A stretch of 64,000 nt of DNA from Protula sp. h YS-2021 (GCA_949752745.1 OX457032.1:9165271-9229270); one strand, 5' to 3'; shown: positions 38,627 to 49,560, counted from the stretch's first letter. Program-made: numbers and translations. The notes: generated from the letters alone by a model not told the origin.

Positions 38627-38903
38627 GTACTTCCGTGTTTTGTTTTTTATATAAAATCATTAAGGGGGAATGGAATACCAGTCTTATCCTGTGAGTAAAC
38701 AACTTGTGGTCTTAATTTTAGCGCTTTTTTGGTGGATAGCCAACAATAAACTACGTCAGGATTGTGACTCATACACATAAGGTTTAATGTGATAGTTGAA
38801 TAATTAGGTTGGATATTGGTCTTAAGAGCTTGAATGGCAACAAACACTTCAGGTTTTAATGAAAGCACAGGAATTATAGATCCTGGTAGTGGTGATGACG
38901 GTG

Positions 38904-39147
38904 TCCGCCCAAAATAGCCCGAAAAAGTGCAAGGGGGACAAAATGGCCCAACCCAAAAAGACCCGGCCTGAAAACTTTGTGTTGCAAAAAGGTAGTAAGA
39001 GATGTTATGGGGTTAAAATTACACTGAAGTTTATCACGCCTTGCTTGATTAATGTCAGCTAAGTTCTGTTCACTTCATTTTGGGTCGGGTCATTTTTTCC
39101 TCCTTGCACTTTTTCGGCCATTTTGGTCCGGGCCATTTTAGGCCGGA
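38904..39147. mobile_element. 244-bp inverted-repeat MITE in intron 1
   Basis: Arms of about 54 bp start TCCGCCCAAAATAGCCC on the left and (complement) TCCGGCCTAAAATGGCCC on the right. Both contain GAAAAAGTGCAAGG and AAAATG(G/A)CCC. The spacer has no coding capacity. It lies between coiled-coil exons 1 and 2. No clear target duplication was found. Confidence 0.7.
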
Positions 39148-39857
39148 TTCATAACATATTATTTCCGGCCCTAAAGCATTGTTCTGTACATTTCTACGCT
39201 TGTCAGCAACTGAGCGGAGCAAAAACTTTGCCTTGGGGCCATCCATAAAGTACGCTCAGAGAGGGGTGGAAGTTTAGGCCTGCGCACATGTTTATGGCTG
39301 ACCTCACAGAACTTGTGTACATGAGGGGGGGGGGGGGGAGGGAGGGGGCGCAAAAGTAGGTCGGATCATTAAAGTCGCAACTTACAACAAAGAACCCCGA
39401 GGGTTTTACTGGGGGCGGAAATTTATCCTAAAACGTTGAGTTCGCGCTTTCGTCACACATTTTCTTTGAAGTGAAGTGTGACATCATATAAACGTGTTAT
39501 AAAACACTTGAACCATATTTGGCGAAAATAACAAAAGTAATAATTCTGGCCAATTCCGGTTCGCCGAAACCCATAAAAAAAAACAAAAAAAAACACGGGC
39601 CCAACCTAGTCTAATTTCTTCGAGAAAAGATAAAATGATTGGGATGGGAAATTGAGATGGGAAACAAGACTATTATTGTTCCTGACTTTACTGATCACAG
39701 TGTAACCTCTGGTAGGTGGGACAAGCGGATGAATGGGATCACCTCAGAACAGACCTCTTTTCTACAGAACTGAAAATTAGGTTATGTAATAAAAGAGGCA
39801 GTTTCCCATTGTTGGTCCTTTTACCGAAGTTACACTGTATGTTTGTGTGTGGAGCAG

Positions 39858-39978
39858 AGAACTGGATGAAGTTTTCCAGCAATACGAGTACTCCTCTAGG
39901 AAGCTGGCACGCGACAAGTGTGACGCACAAAAATACAAGGAGCTACATAAACAGCTGCAGTCGGAAATCAAGCTGCAG
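39858..39978 (+). CDS. Coiled-coil protein, exon 2
   Basis: This exon follows acceptor TGTGTGTGGAGCAG and ends at donor CTGCAG|GTAAAA, phase 0. It encodes ELDEVFQQYEYSSRKLARDK and KYKELHKQLQSEIKLQ, continuing the coiled coil with hydrophobic positions every three to four residues. Intron 2 downstream is 9.6 kb and contains the 7.3-kb long-TIR element and a hAT-like MITE. Confidence 0.8.
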
Positions 39979-40125
39979 GTAAAATCCCAACTGTTGATAT
40001 CCTGAATTGCATATAAAGATCCAGGATTTTCTTTATGGAATTACAGCGGTGTTCGATTTTCGTGGTATGGTGCTGTGGGACTGCTGGGTGGGGAATTCCA
40101 GTGGCGTGGTTGGAGAATACTAATG

Positions 40126-41150
40126 AGCAGGGGAGAAATGGGGGTTCTATATCAACCCTCCCCCCTCGTCTGTGGGGAAATTTTGTGATTTTTGCATATG
40201 TATCCGTTTCAGACGATTCTAATCATTCTTAGTTTTTGGACCCCCCCCCCCCCCCCCTCTGTGGGAAAATTTTGTGATTTTTGAGTATTTATCCGCTTCA
40301 GACGATTCTAAACATTTTTGGCTTTTTTACCTCCCGACCTCCCCCGAAACCCTCCGTGGGAAAATTTTATTTATCCGTTTTATACGATTCTGAACATTTT
40401 TGGTTTTTGAAACCACTCCCGCCCCCCCCCCCCCCGTCCGTGGGAAAATTATGTGATTTTTGCACATTTTACATTTTTGGGGTTTTGGGGTTTGGTAAAA
40501 TTTTGCGGTTTCAGCATATTTATCCGTTTCATACGATTGTGAACATTTTTGTTTTTTTTTTTACCTCCCGACCCCCCCCCCCCCCCCTACATGGGAAAAT
40601 TTTCATATGTTGTGATTTTTGCATATTTACCCGTTTCAGACAATTCTGAACATTTTTGTTTTTTGTTCGCCCCCCCCCCACCCCCGTGGGAAATTATTTT
40701 GACATATGGCCAGCATAGCAACTTAAACAGCGCATAAATTTAATTCTACTTGACAGATTTGAACCATTCTTTTCACTAAAACGTTCAGCAAGACTTGCTT
40801 GGTTGGTTGGTTGGTTGGTTGGTTGGTTACTTGTTGTTGGTTGGTTGTTGTTGGTTGGTTGGTTGTTGGTTGATTGATTAGTTGGTTGTTGTTGGTTAGT
40901 TGTTGTTAGTTTTGGAAGATGGGAAGTGAAAATGTGAGGCAAGTGAAATTCTTCGTTCTGTATGTTTATTTGTTATAGACATTTTTTCTTTGGTTGGTTA
41001 TGCAGGAAGATCGCGCCCATTCAAACATGTGTTCGCATGGCAAGCCCATTCAAACATGTGTTCGATTGGCAAGCCCTTTGGACATGTGGTAAAGTTATTT
41101 CTAAACATATTAGGACATAGTGTGTCCAACCTCGAGTGTGACATCTCCCT
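40126..41150 (+). repeat. Left terminal inverted repeat with subterminal repeats
   Basis: The outer 560 bp hold about six degenerate subrepeats with CATATTTATCCGTTTCAGAC and CCCCCC(GTGGGAAAATT) blocks. The inner part has (TTGG)n at 40,800-40,910. It is shorter than the right arm because it has fewer subrepeats. Confidence 0.8.
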
Positions 41151-41156
41151 AGAGAG

Positions 41157-41166
41157 CATAAAAGGC
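41157..41166 (+). promoter_or_regulatory. TATA-like core promoter just inside the left TIR
   Basis: CATAAAAGGC lies immediately inside the left inverted repeat and 53 bp upstream of the ATG at 41,219, a plausible spacing for a TATA-driven start. Function is inferred. Confidence 0.45.
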
Positions 41167-41218
41167 TCCCGCCCTCAGACGTAACAAACATTCTGTATCA
41201 AAATACTGAAGAGTGAAC

Positions 41219-41365
41219 ATGGCTGCAGTGAGTGAACAACAACTACCATCTATGGCAATGCCTGCAGAAAAGCTTGAGACAATGCCTGCAGAAAATTTTA
41301 TAGCAAAGCCTGAGACAATACCTACAGTAAAGTCTAAGGCAATCTCCATGGTAAAGTCTGAGTGA
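41219..41365 (+). CDS. Small ORF of the long-TIR element, possibly frameshifted
   Basis: The ATG lies 53 bp downstream of a TATA-like box. It opens MAAVSEQQLPSMAMPAEKLE, with a repeated TMPAE/KPETIPTVKSK pattern, and stops at 41,363. A neighbouring frame stays readable to about 41,411, and a related LPAM-containing frame follows (41,437-41,628), so this may be one broken gene or several exons. The product is not recognised. Confidence 0.35.
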   Translation: MAAVSEQQLPSMAMPAEKLETMPAENFIAKPETIPTVKSKAISMVKSE

Positions 41366-41436
41366 AGTCACTACCAATGTAGCAGCCCCTAAGGCGACCG
41401 CATTTTAGAAAGATAAAAATAGATGAGTTACCAGCT

Positions 41437-41628
41437 ATGACGTCGCCGTGTGAGAACTTGAACTTGAAGAAGATGAGTGTGGACGATTTACCCGCTATGA
41501 TACCCATTAATGGAGAAATACATATTAAGCTGGCGAAATATCAACAGAAAGTGATGGTTAACATTCTTGAACGGATCATACATCTAGGAGGTTACATCCT
41601 ACCAAGAAGGGAATTTTGTTGTCATTGA
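41437..41628 (+). CDS. Unrecognised ORF of the long-TIR element
   Basis: A 63-codon frame from the ATG at 41,437 reads CENLNLKKMSVDDLPAM, then HIKLAKYQQKVMVNILERII, ending PRREFCCH. It is open for 19 further codons upstream of the ATG. It may be an exon or fragment of the same gene as the ORF at 41,219. A few bases downstream, another frame contains YKCSDCQKM, half of a possible zinc finger. No family was recognised. Confidence 0.35.
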   Translation: MTSPCENLNLKKMSVDDLPAMIPINGEIHIKLAKYQQKVMVNILERIIHLGGYILPRREFCCH

Positions 41629-41722
41629 AATATTGGCAAATGCAGAAGCAAATGACGTCAGTGGATCTCACGCTTCAGAAAACTTATGTGTATAAATGCA
41701 GTGACTGTCAGAAGATGGCTGA

Positions 41723-42037
41723 GTAGAACTCATTTATCATCATGAATTCAAACGTGTAAAACTATCTCCAGGTGAACTAGTCATCTGTTATCGTGGAGCT
41801 TACATTATCTTATCTTTTGAAGATCAAGCTGTGGTCAAGGATTATTCTGAATATTTACCAATACCAGGATTTCATCTACAAGTCTCAGAAGATCCTTGTG
41901 CGAAAGTCTTTGTACGAGACGGTGAATGCTGTATGCAGTTTCAACAGTATAACGAGCTTAGTGGATGCTATCATTTCACCCTCAGTGCAGAAGATCGGAG
42001 CGAAGTTTTTGAAACTTGGCAAGAACTTGAAACTTAG
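41723..42037 (+). CDS. Unrecognised 104-codon frame of the long-TIR element
   Basis: This frame is open from a TGA at 41,720 to the TAG at 42,035. It reads HHEFKRVKLSPGELVICYRG, then EDQAVVKDYSEYLPIPGFHL, then CMQFQQYNELSGCYHFTLSA. Composition is protein-like, with no low-complexity bias. No ATG lies near its 5' end, so it would need splicing or a repaired frame to be translated. I do not recognise the family. Confidence 0.4.
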   Translation, partial: VELIYHHEFKRVKLSPGELVICYRGAYIILSFEDQAVVKDYSEYLPIPGFHLQVSEDPCAKVFVRDGECCMQFQQYNELSGCYHFTLSAEDRSEVFETWQELET

Positions 42038-43805
42038 CTTTGACCCCAAATGGGCATGTACATTTGAAATTGTCTTTATGCGTAATATGTAGACCATGAA
42101 ATGAATTAACATTATCAATCTATGTTGATGTGAAGCCAGTTTTTATAACATTTGCAAACTTGTATCAATTTAAATTCTTGTGAGTGGGCTCATATGTTAC
42201 ATGTATTAACATAATATGTATTTGAAAGTAGTGCATAAATGGGGGTTCTACCACAGCAGCCATCTTGGATTTTCGGAATGGTTATGCACCAAGCAGTGTA
42301 AAAATATTTATCCCAAAAGTTATTTTTTATTGCAAGTGATAGCTATACTGCCAGGTATGTCAATAAGCAATTTCCATGCATAAACGTGACGTGGAAGTGA
42401 CGTCACACTGCAGAGTTGACGCCATACTGCGTCATTAAATGGTTGTTGATGTTATTCAATGAATACTATTTACGGGATAAAATAGAATTTTCGGGATGAA
42501 TATTTTTGTTTTTGTCATAATTGTGCATAAGTGTAAATATTTGTAATATTCAATTAAAACACATATGATGCTTTTCAACTTTTCATTTTTCTCATACGCA
42601 TAGTTGACTATAATACATAATAATACTGTCATATACTTGGAGTAGACCTCATTTACTAATATCCCTGATTGCATGCCAAATCGCCAAAATCTGCACCCAA
42701 GATATGTTGATCTACGTCTCCCTCCGTAAATAAGTCTGCTGCAGTTGTTTTGGTCAGTAGTTGGGTATTGTGTGACGTGCAGATGGTTGCACAGTCACTC
42801 TCACTATCCGGGTGATGGTATCCTGGTGTTTGCGAATCCGCCAGTTAGACGTAAAACTCGTTAGTTGAACGTCGACTCTCTTGACGTTTGCTAAATACTG
42901 GGTGCTTGCGGGTAGTGTACAATATATCAGGCAGCCCACAAAAATAGGTCAAAAGTCAAGAAAAGCAACAAGATAAAATTTTATATTTAATTGGAAATAT
43001 TCAACCGATTGTAAATAAAAGAAAAAAACCGAAATAATAATAAATAACACAACCACCCTAATTCCCAAACTAAATCATCCCGGATAACTGGGACACACTT
43101 TCTACATGAATTCAGACCTCAGACAACCTAACAAACTCCCATGCAGCTCGAGATAACTGATTTCTAAATAAAATCCAATGCAGCAACGATCGAAGTACCA
43201 ATATAAGTACCATCTGATTAGACAACTAAAGTAATTAATACTCTTATGAACCCGAGATATCTGACCAAAATATCCAACTATGAGCGACAATATATATACA
43301 TATTTACATAATTTAAATTATAGCAACAAACCACTAATACACCGAACTCTTTAATCTCCAATATAAGGTTGTTGAAAAGCATGTTATGTTTAAATGATGC
43401 CACCGTGATTCAGAACCCCGAATCCCGAATGCGATCTAAAATCCGAATCCCTGAATCATGATCCGAACCCCTGAATCTGAATTCCAGAATCATAAATCTA
43501 CTCCCTTAATCATGATTTGAATCCCTGAATCATCCCTGAGATGTGAATTTCATCATGAGCTGAACAGAAAGTGGAGCTGAATCTTGAATCAAATCATAAT
43601 ATGGAATCATGATTCAAGTGATGAATCTTGCAGGTTCATACCTCTATTTGGAGGAAGAACGATTTTGTGCAGATTAAAGTCAATTGGAGAAATGTCCCAT
43701 CTTATATCTTCATCCTGCCACGGTGAAATCCCATTCTTGGTCTCATACCTGGTAATGAACGGTGTGACTTCAGCTGAATCCGAGACCCCCACTGAGCTGT
43801 GCTCA

Positions 43806-43817
43806 CCCCTATTTATA
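43806..43817 (-). promoter_or_regulatory. TATA-like box on the minus strand
   Basis: On the minus strand it reads TATAAATAGGGG, a strong TATA consensus, followed about 30 bases later by CTCAGTGG, which could act as an initiator, and later by CCAG|GTATGA, a possible donor. No start codon in a long frame follows, so use is uncertain. Confidence 0.3.
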
Positions 43818-44651
43818 CTTGTTTGGGCCAAACAACGCTAGCAACACAGTCGTAACCCTCCGCGACCCGAACTTGTTCACTTCGTTACCATTACTTTTAC
43901 CACTAAGCAATACTGTGAAATATATAAAACTTCAACAATTATTTAACACAAACTTTCTGATATTTCATCAATAACTACAGAAAAAACGTTGAAAATTAGC
44001 CATTTTACCCTATTTTTGTGAATAAATCAGTACACTTCTGCTAAGGCAATATGTAAACAACCGCCATTTTCAAATGCGAACATTAAATATGCATATGATT
44101 TTTAAAAGTTTTGGGACGTTATTCAAACCTCCCGGAGCTGAAGACGACAATATTATTAAATATAGTAACTCTTTTCGAACCAGAAAAAGGAAATTTGGTA
44201 AATTAAACGAGAAATTAAGAAAAAAGGTAGAACCTAAGCTGGTCATAAATCGCAGCCATAACGAATTATCAACCAAAGTTTTAACTTAAAATTTTCCCTT
44301 TAAAACGGTTTTACTTTCTACAATACATGTCGTATACTATTTTCCAATGCCAATTTCAGTTATTCTAGGCATATGAAATACCAAAAAAAAAACGTATTTA
44401 AAAATCCTAAAATAGAATTTAAAGTAGTTTAAAATTACTTCTGGCTTTCACAGAACCGCCAAAACACACGTTTTAAATGGCCGTTTAAGCGTAAAAATAC
44501 TGTTTATATGCCTAAATTTTTAATAAATACCAAAACTACAAAGCATGATGCGCCTGAATTATAAACAAAATACTTTTTAAAAAATAGTTTTCTACGAGTT
44601 TCATGAGTTTTGAACATAGCATTTCCAGTCAAATTGGAAAAAATATTAACG

Positions 44652-44755
44652 TTCGAATAACAGTCCCGTGCTGGGAGTCGAACCCAAGGCCAAACGATTT
44701 GAAGTCCCACGCTCCATCAACCACTGAGCCAGTTGTACGACTGAGCCCTGTCAAT
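44652..44755 (-). ncRNA. tRNA-like sequence with A and B boxes, possible SINE or tRNA relic
   Basis: On the minus strand, TGGCTCAGTGG matches an A box and GGTTCGACTCC matches a B box about 40 bases later. The T-arm folds (TTGGG-TTCGACT-CCCAG). The acceptor stem and anticodon stem do not pair well, so it is unlikely to be a working tRNA. A tRNA-derived SINE or decayed tRNA is more likely. Confidence 0.45.
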
Positions 44756-45011
44756 TATAATACATGTAAAAAAATCAAAATTTCAGTCCTGGGCGAATTT
44801 CACAATACAATACTTCATTATGATATACGATATATGGTTTACGGATGAATTAACACCGCGACAGGGACCTTAGCCTCTTGCAACTTCATATGTTTAATAT
44901 CAAAAGCAATACATATATTAATACACTCAAGTACACAACGCTTAAGTTAATAAAATATTACAACACTCGTTGATTTATAAAGTCCTTATTGTAAAGTTTA
45001 GTCAAATAAGT

Positions 45012-45770
45012 CTATTTTTCTTCATCTGTTTCACTCTGTTGCACCTCACTGTCCATACCACTTTCTTCATCACTGCTGTCATCCTCTTCCTCTTTATCTA
45101 GCATCTCTTCAAAGAATGCATTGTTTTTCCTTAAAGCCGCCTTTAGTACCTTTGAATACTCATAATGTTTTTCATCAACAAAGTAATTTAAGTCCCCTAC
45201 AATGGTTTGACAATGTTGGCTTTGTTTTAGACGACGAGTATATTTGAATAGCCTCATAAACAGTTGTTTTAGTCGGCGTTTATAATTGGGTCGAAGGTCA
45301 AAACTTGCTCTTTTACGCGCATATTCAAGTCTTTGTTCTTCACATTCTAAAACCTTTTCTTGAAATGTGTCATCATAGTCACCGTAGACTTCTTGAACCA
45401 TATCATGCCAAACAGAGTCTATTTCTGGCTCACTCTCAGAGCTGCTTTCAGAACTGTTGTCGTCGGCATCCTCACCACTCTGCTCCATATGTTTGAACAA
45501 AGCATCTTCGCTGTTGTATAATGCAGCACATTCTGTACAAGCATGTGCATTAATTTCAGCCATATTGACTCTATGACTTTCCATAGAAGACTCATCTAAA
45601 GTTTCAGTGATAGTTGGTTTTACAGAGTTTTCCATATCCATCTCCCATTCTTCATCCACTTTTGAAGTGTGTGCTTGCTTTAAATGCCTTTTAAGACTTT
45701 GAGACCAGTCGTAAGATTTCGAACAAATGTTGCAGTTATACATCTTTTCGATTCCACATCCACTTTTCAA
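45012..45770 (-). CDS. C2H2 zinc-finger protein of the long-TIR element
   Basis: An uninterrupted frame of about 252 codons, the longest non-repetitive frame in the core. Near the N-terminus YNCNICSKSYDWSQSLKRHL is a complete C2H2 finger (C-x2-C-x12-H-x4-H). A second, ACTECAALYNSEDALFKH, has both cysteines and one histidine but lacks the last histidine. The C-terminal half has an acidic serine stretch, then a basic helical region (YKRRLKQLFMRLFKYTRRLK), and ends very acidic. The frame has no ATG before the first finger: it starts in frame with a leucine codon, and CTTCATATAG at its 5' edge could be a splice acceptor, so an upstream exon in or near the right TIR is possible. DNA binding is expected from the fingers; its role in the element is unknown. 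Confidence 0.65.
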   Translation of the reverse strand: MKSGCGIEKMYNCNICSKSYDWSQSLKRHLKQAHTSKVDEEWEMDMENSVKPTITETLDESSMESHRVNMAEINAHACTECAALYNSEDALFKHMEQSGEDADDNSSESSSESEPEIDSVWHDMVQEVYGDYDDTFQEKVLECEEQRLEYARKRASFDLRPNYKRRLKQLFMRLFKYTRRLKQSQHCQTIVGDLNYFVDEKHYEYSKVLKAALRKNNAFFEEMLDKEEEDDSSDEESGMDSEVQQSETDEEK

Positions 45771-45908
45771 ATGACAAAAAGTCTTTGAACGTAACTATAT
45801 GAAGACAACAACAACCAACAACAGCAGACATTACTTCATGACTTCACTTCCGATCAGCGATATTACCAGTTCATTTATGCCAATTTGATTTCCAAGTTCC
45901 CAATTTCG

Positions 45909-47447
45909 TAGGGAGATACCACACTCTAGGTTGGACACACTATATCTAATATGTTTAGAAATAACGTTACCACATGTTTGAATGGGCTTGCCATTCGAAC
46001 ACGTTTGAATCAGCGCGGTCTTCCTACATAACCAACCAAAGAAAAAAATATATAACAAATAAACATAAATAACAAATCACAACTTACAACAACCAACCAA
46101 CAACAACCAACCAACAACCAACCAACAACCAACAACCAACCAACCAACCAACCAACCAACAAACCCAAAACAACCAACCACCAACCAACCAACCAACCAA
46201 GTCTTGCTGAACGTTTTAGTAAAAAGAATGGTTCAAATCGGTCAAGTAGAATTAAATTTATGCGCTGCTAAAGTTGCCATGCTAACCATATGGCAAAATA
46301 ATTCCCCACGGGGATGGGGGGTTCAAAAAACCAAAAATGTTCAGAATTGTCTGAAACGGATAAATATGCAAAATAAAAAAATTCTAATTTCCCCCTGGGA
46401 GTAGGGGGTGCGGAGATTCGGGAGGTAAAAAAAAAACACAAAAATGTTCAGAATCGTCTGAAACGGATAAATATGCTGAAATTGCATAATTTTACCATGT
46501 GGAGGGGAGGGGGGTCGGAAGGTTAAAAACCAGAAATGCTCAGAATCATCTGAAACGTGTAAATATGCAAAAATCACAAAATTTTCCTACCTAGTGGGAG
46601 GGAGTGGGTCGGGAGGTCAAAAACCCAAAAAGGTTCAGTATCGTCTGAAGCGGATAAATATGCAAAAATCACATAATTTTCCCACGGAGGGGAGGGGGGT
46701 CGGGAGGACAAAAAACCAAAAATGTTCAGAATCGTCTGAAACGTGTAAATATGCAAAAACCACAAAAGTTTCCTACCGAGAGGGGTTAGGGTCGGGAGGT
46801 CCAGAAACCAAAAATGTTCAGTATCGTCTGAAACGGATAAATATGCAATAATCACAAATTTATCCCACGGAGGAAAGGGGGGTCGGGAGGACAAAAAACC
46901 GAAAATGTTCAGAATCGTCTGAAACGTGTAAATATGCAAAAACCACAAAATTTTCCTACCGAGAGGGGTTGGGGTCGGGAGGTCAAGAAACTAAAAATGT
47001 TCAGTATCGTCTGAAACGGATAAATATGCAAAAATCACAAAATTATCCGACGGAGGGGAGGGGGGTCGGGAGGACAAAAACAAAAATATTCAGAATCGTC
47101 TGAAACGTGTAAATATGCAAAAACCACAAAATTTCCCTACCTAGTTGGCGGGGAGGGGGGGGAGTGGGTCGGGAGGTCATAAAAACCAAAAATGTTCAGA
47201 ATCGTCTGAAACGGATAAATATGCAAAAATCACATAATTTCCCCACGGAGGGGGGTCCAAAAACCAAAATGCTCAGAATAGTGTGACGGATAATTATGCA
47301 AAAATCACAAAATTTTCTTACGGAAAGGGATCGAAAACCAAAAATGTTTGGGATCATCTGAAACGGATAAATATGCAAAAATCACAAAATTTTCCCCCGG
47401 ACGGGGGAGGGGAGGGGGTAATGTAGAACCCATATTTCTCCCCTACT
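45909..47447 (-). repeat. Right terminal inverted repeat with about 12 subrepeats
   Basis: From 46,320 outward there are about a dozen subrepeats of roughly 90 bp, each with CTGAAACGKRTAAATATGCA and a G-rich block (GGAGGGGGGTCGGGAGG). The inner part has a CCAA tract at 46,090-46,200. It mirrors 40,126-41,150 but is about 500 bp longer. The proline-rich minus frames here are artefacts of the repeat. Confidence 0.85.
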
Positions 47448-47656
47448 CTGATGGCTTAATTTCAACACGGATTGCAAGCACTTTCTGGCCAAAATTCGCG
47501 ATTTTCGTACCGGTTTTTAGATCAGGTCTAAAAGTAGTAGTATTTTACCCTGCTCAGTGAACATTTCGACTTCGGGTCAATTTGACATCAACAAGAGTAA
47601 GTGCTATAAATAAATTGGATAGCAATTTGGTTGTGATTCGAGGCCACCACAGATCA

Positions 47657-48485
47657 ATGGAATGCCGTTTTAACATTTAATGCTTATTTTTGATATCAAA
47701 ATTTAATAAAAGATACCAAGCAATTAACGTAGATCTCTATAATTTATATTTGCTATCAATAATTCAATTTTAGATGGCAAAAATTTATTTTTGAAAGCAA
47801 AAAATCAAATTTACAAACTTTAAAATATTAAGGGCGACACATTTACATAGCATTTAACGAATCGTCAATTAACTTTTGGAGATGAAAACTTGAATTATTG
47901 AGATCAATAATAACAACACAATTTTTGATCTCAAGAATTGCTTCCTGTTTGTACAGTTAATAATTTAAAGAAACAATCTGTATACAAGGACCATTGTTAA
48001 TTTACAGATGTGTGCTTCTAATTTTTTAAGAATAGGCTGATATTTTGATATCAAAAATCAATTTTTGAGATCAAAAAATTATTTGCAAATTTTAAAAATA
48101 CAAATAAAAAAGGCTCCTTCTGAAATAATGATATCTGAAATAAATTCTTGATATCAATAAAAGGAAAATGAATTATTGAACTCAAATTGATATTTTGCTC
48201 TCAAATATTTCATTTCTGTTATCAAGAACTAAATTTTTGATCTCAAACAATCAATTTTAAATATCTTTAAATTAATTTTGATATCAATAAATGTTTCTTG
48301 ATATCTTTACATATTTATTGATATTAAAAATTATTTTTTTGATCAAGAATATATTTAGAGATATAAAAAATACAATTACACATAGCAAAAGTTAGTTCTT
48401 GATATCAAAATATGAATTTCTTGAGATCAAAAATTAATTCTTGATATCAATCATTCCCTGTGAAAATGTGAAAATGGCATTCCAT
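47657..48485. mobile_element. 829-bp hAT-like MITE with 8-bp target duplication
   Basis: The ends are ATGGAATGCCGTTTT and its inverted partner AAAATGGCATTCCAT. ACAGATCA lies directly outside both ends (47,649-47,656 and 48,486-48,493), an 8-bp duplication as made by hAT transposases. The interior is made of TTTTTGATATCAAAAA-type words and AT-rich sequence with no coding capacity. A related uninterrupted site, ACAGATCAATATTCAATCAG, exists at 18,925. Confidence 0.85.
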
Positions 48486-48839
48486 ACAGATCAATATCTA
48501 ATCAGCATCATTGACAAAACATTCGGCAGAAGTCAGAGGAGCATCGTTGTTTAGAAGTTGCTTTTGCTAACCAAAAACCCGTTCGGGGTCACAGCCAAAC
48601 AACAAAGTTCTTGTGTTATCGCTCACTAGAAATTGCAGGCACGACAGATCGCTTCGAACTGATGTTGATTCGAAGTCGGGTGCGACGCTTATCCAACGTT
48701 GCTCCTTACTGATCAAGGTCAAATCGCGAAAAAGGTCAATCGGTTTCCAGACATCTACAACAAGGCCATGAAGCTAGAAAGCCAAACTCGGCACATATAT
48801 AAAGGACGATTTGATCTGAGGCACAAAAATTTTTGACCG
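48486..48839. other. Intron sequence; right part of the interrupted dispersed repeat
   Basis: The first 60 bp continue the repeat split by the MITE. The rest shows no gene or clear repeat boundary. Confidence 0.45.
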
Positions 48840-49456
48840 TGACCTTGATGGTCAAGGTCAAATCGCGAAAACGTTATTTAAGAAAAACAATTATTTATCT
48901 CGAAAACGGTAAGAGCTAGAGCAATTTTGAACTCATTTTCGACCTGCAAACCCTATACGACAATACGTAAGGTATAACTTCCGGTTTCCTTGAACTCCAT
49001 TTCACTATTGAGCCCAAAACCGGAAGTTAGCCTTTATCTCGAAAACGGTAAGAGATAGAGCAATTTTGACCTCATTTTCGACCTCCACCTCCTATACGAC
49101 GATACGTAAGGTATAACTTTCGGTGTCCTTGACCTCCAGGTCATTTTCGAGCCCCAAACCGGAAGTTGGCCTTTATCTCGAAAACAGTAAGAGACAGAGC
49201 AATCGCTTTCCAGACATCTCCTCCAAGACCGCCGAAGCTAGACCAACCAAACTTGGCACATGTATGGAGGGTCATCTGAAGTGGTGCACCTGATAAAAGT
49301 TTTGACCTTGACCTTACCGGTATAGTTGGTAGTATTTAGGAGGATATTCTACATTCAGACATGTGAAAATTGTTAACAAATAGCAATATCTTCTACCTTC
49401 CGTTTTCAGTTATCATTCCAAGTAGGGTCTAATTCGCTGTGCGAATTTTGGTCTAG
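48840..49456 (+). mobile_element. Helitron-like plus-strand end with diverged satellite
   Basis: Three diverged blocks with ATCTCGAAAACGGTAAGAG and CCGGAAGTT resemble the 139-bp family. The segment closes with hairpin AATTCGCTGTGCGAATT, then TTGGT, then CTAG followed by T at 49,453-49,457, matching the other hairpin-CTAG ends in the window. Confidence 0.55.
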
Positions 49457-49560
49457 TTTCTATATCAGTCTATGCAACCTAACATTTTCCAAATGTATGT
49501 TTAATCAATACCTTATCAGCTCATCCGATGCAAGGCTATTGAATGTGACACATTTTTCAG

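Larger units (their letters stand above)
42038..45011. other. Core of the long-TIR element without a convincing gene
   Basis: 43,391-43,620 holds degenerate repeats of CCGAATCCCTGAATCATGAT. The minus frame 43,831-43,607 lies downstream of a TATA-like box but lacks a start codon. The plus frame 44,074-44,289 (71 codons) encodes a basic peptide (SFRTRKRKFGKLNEKLRKKV) with no known match. A tRNA-like segment is at 44,652-44,755. Confidence 0.45.
40126..47447. mobile_element. 7.3-kb DNA element with 1.0-1.5 kb terminal inverted repeats
   Basis: The two ends are long imperfect inverted repeats: 40,126-41,150 and 45,909-47,447. Landmarks match in mirror order: AGCAGGGGAGAAAT versus ATTTCTCCCCTACT at the tips, a series of roughly 90-bp subrepeats, the GAACCATTCTTTTCACTAAA segment, a TTGG/CCAA tetranucleotide tract, TTTCTTTGGTTGGTTATG, CCCATTCAAACATGTG, and TAGTGTGTCCAACCT next to the core. 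The flanks CTAATG and CTGATG may be a 6-bp target duplication with one change. The 4.7-kb core carries a C2H2 zinc-finger ORF (minus) and several small plus ORFs. I find no recognisable transposase, integrase or polymerase. It sits in intron 2 of the coiled-coil gene. It could be a non-autonomous derivative of a large DNA transposon or of an integrated virus-like element. Confidence 0.8.

Noticed and set aside
46341..46948. Pro/Phe-rich minus ORFs
   Set aside because: They fall within the subterminal repeats of the right TIR and repeat with the same period.
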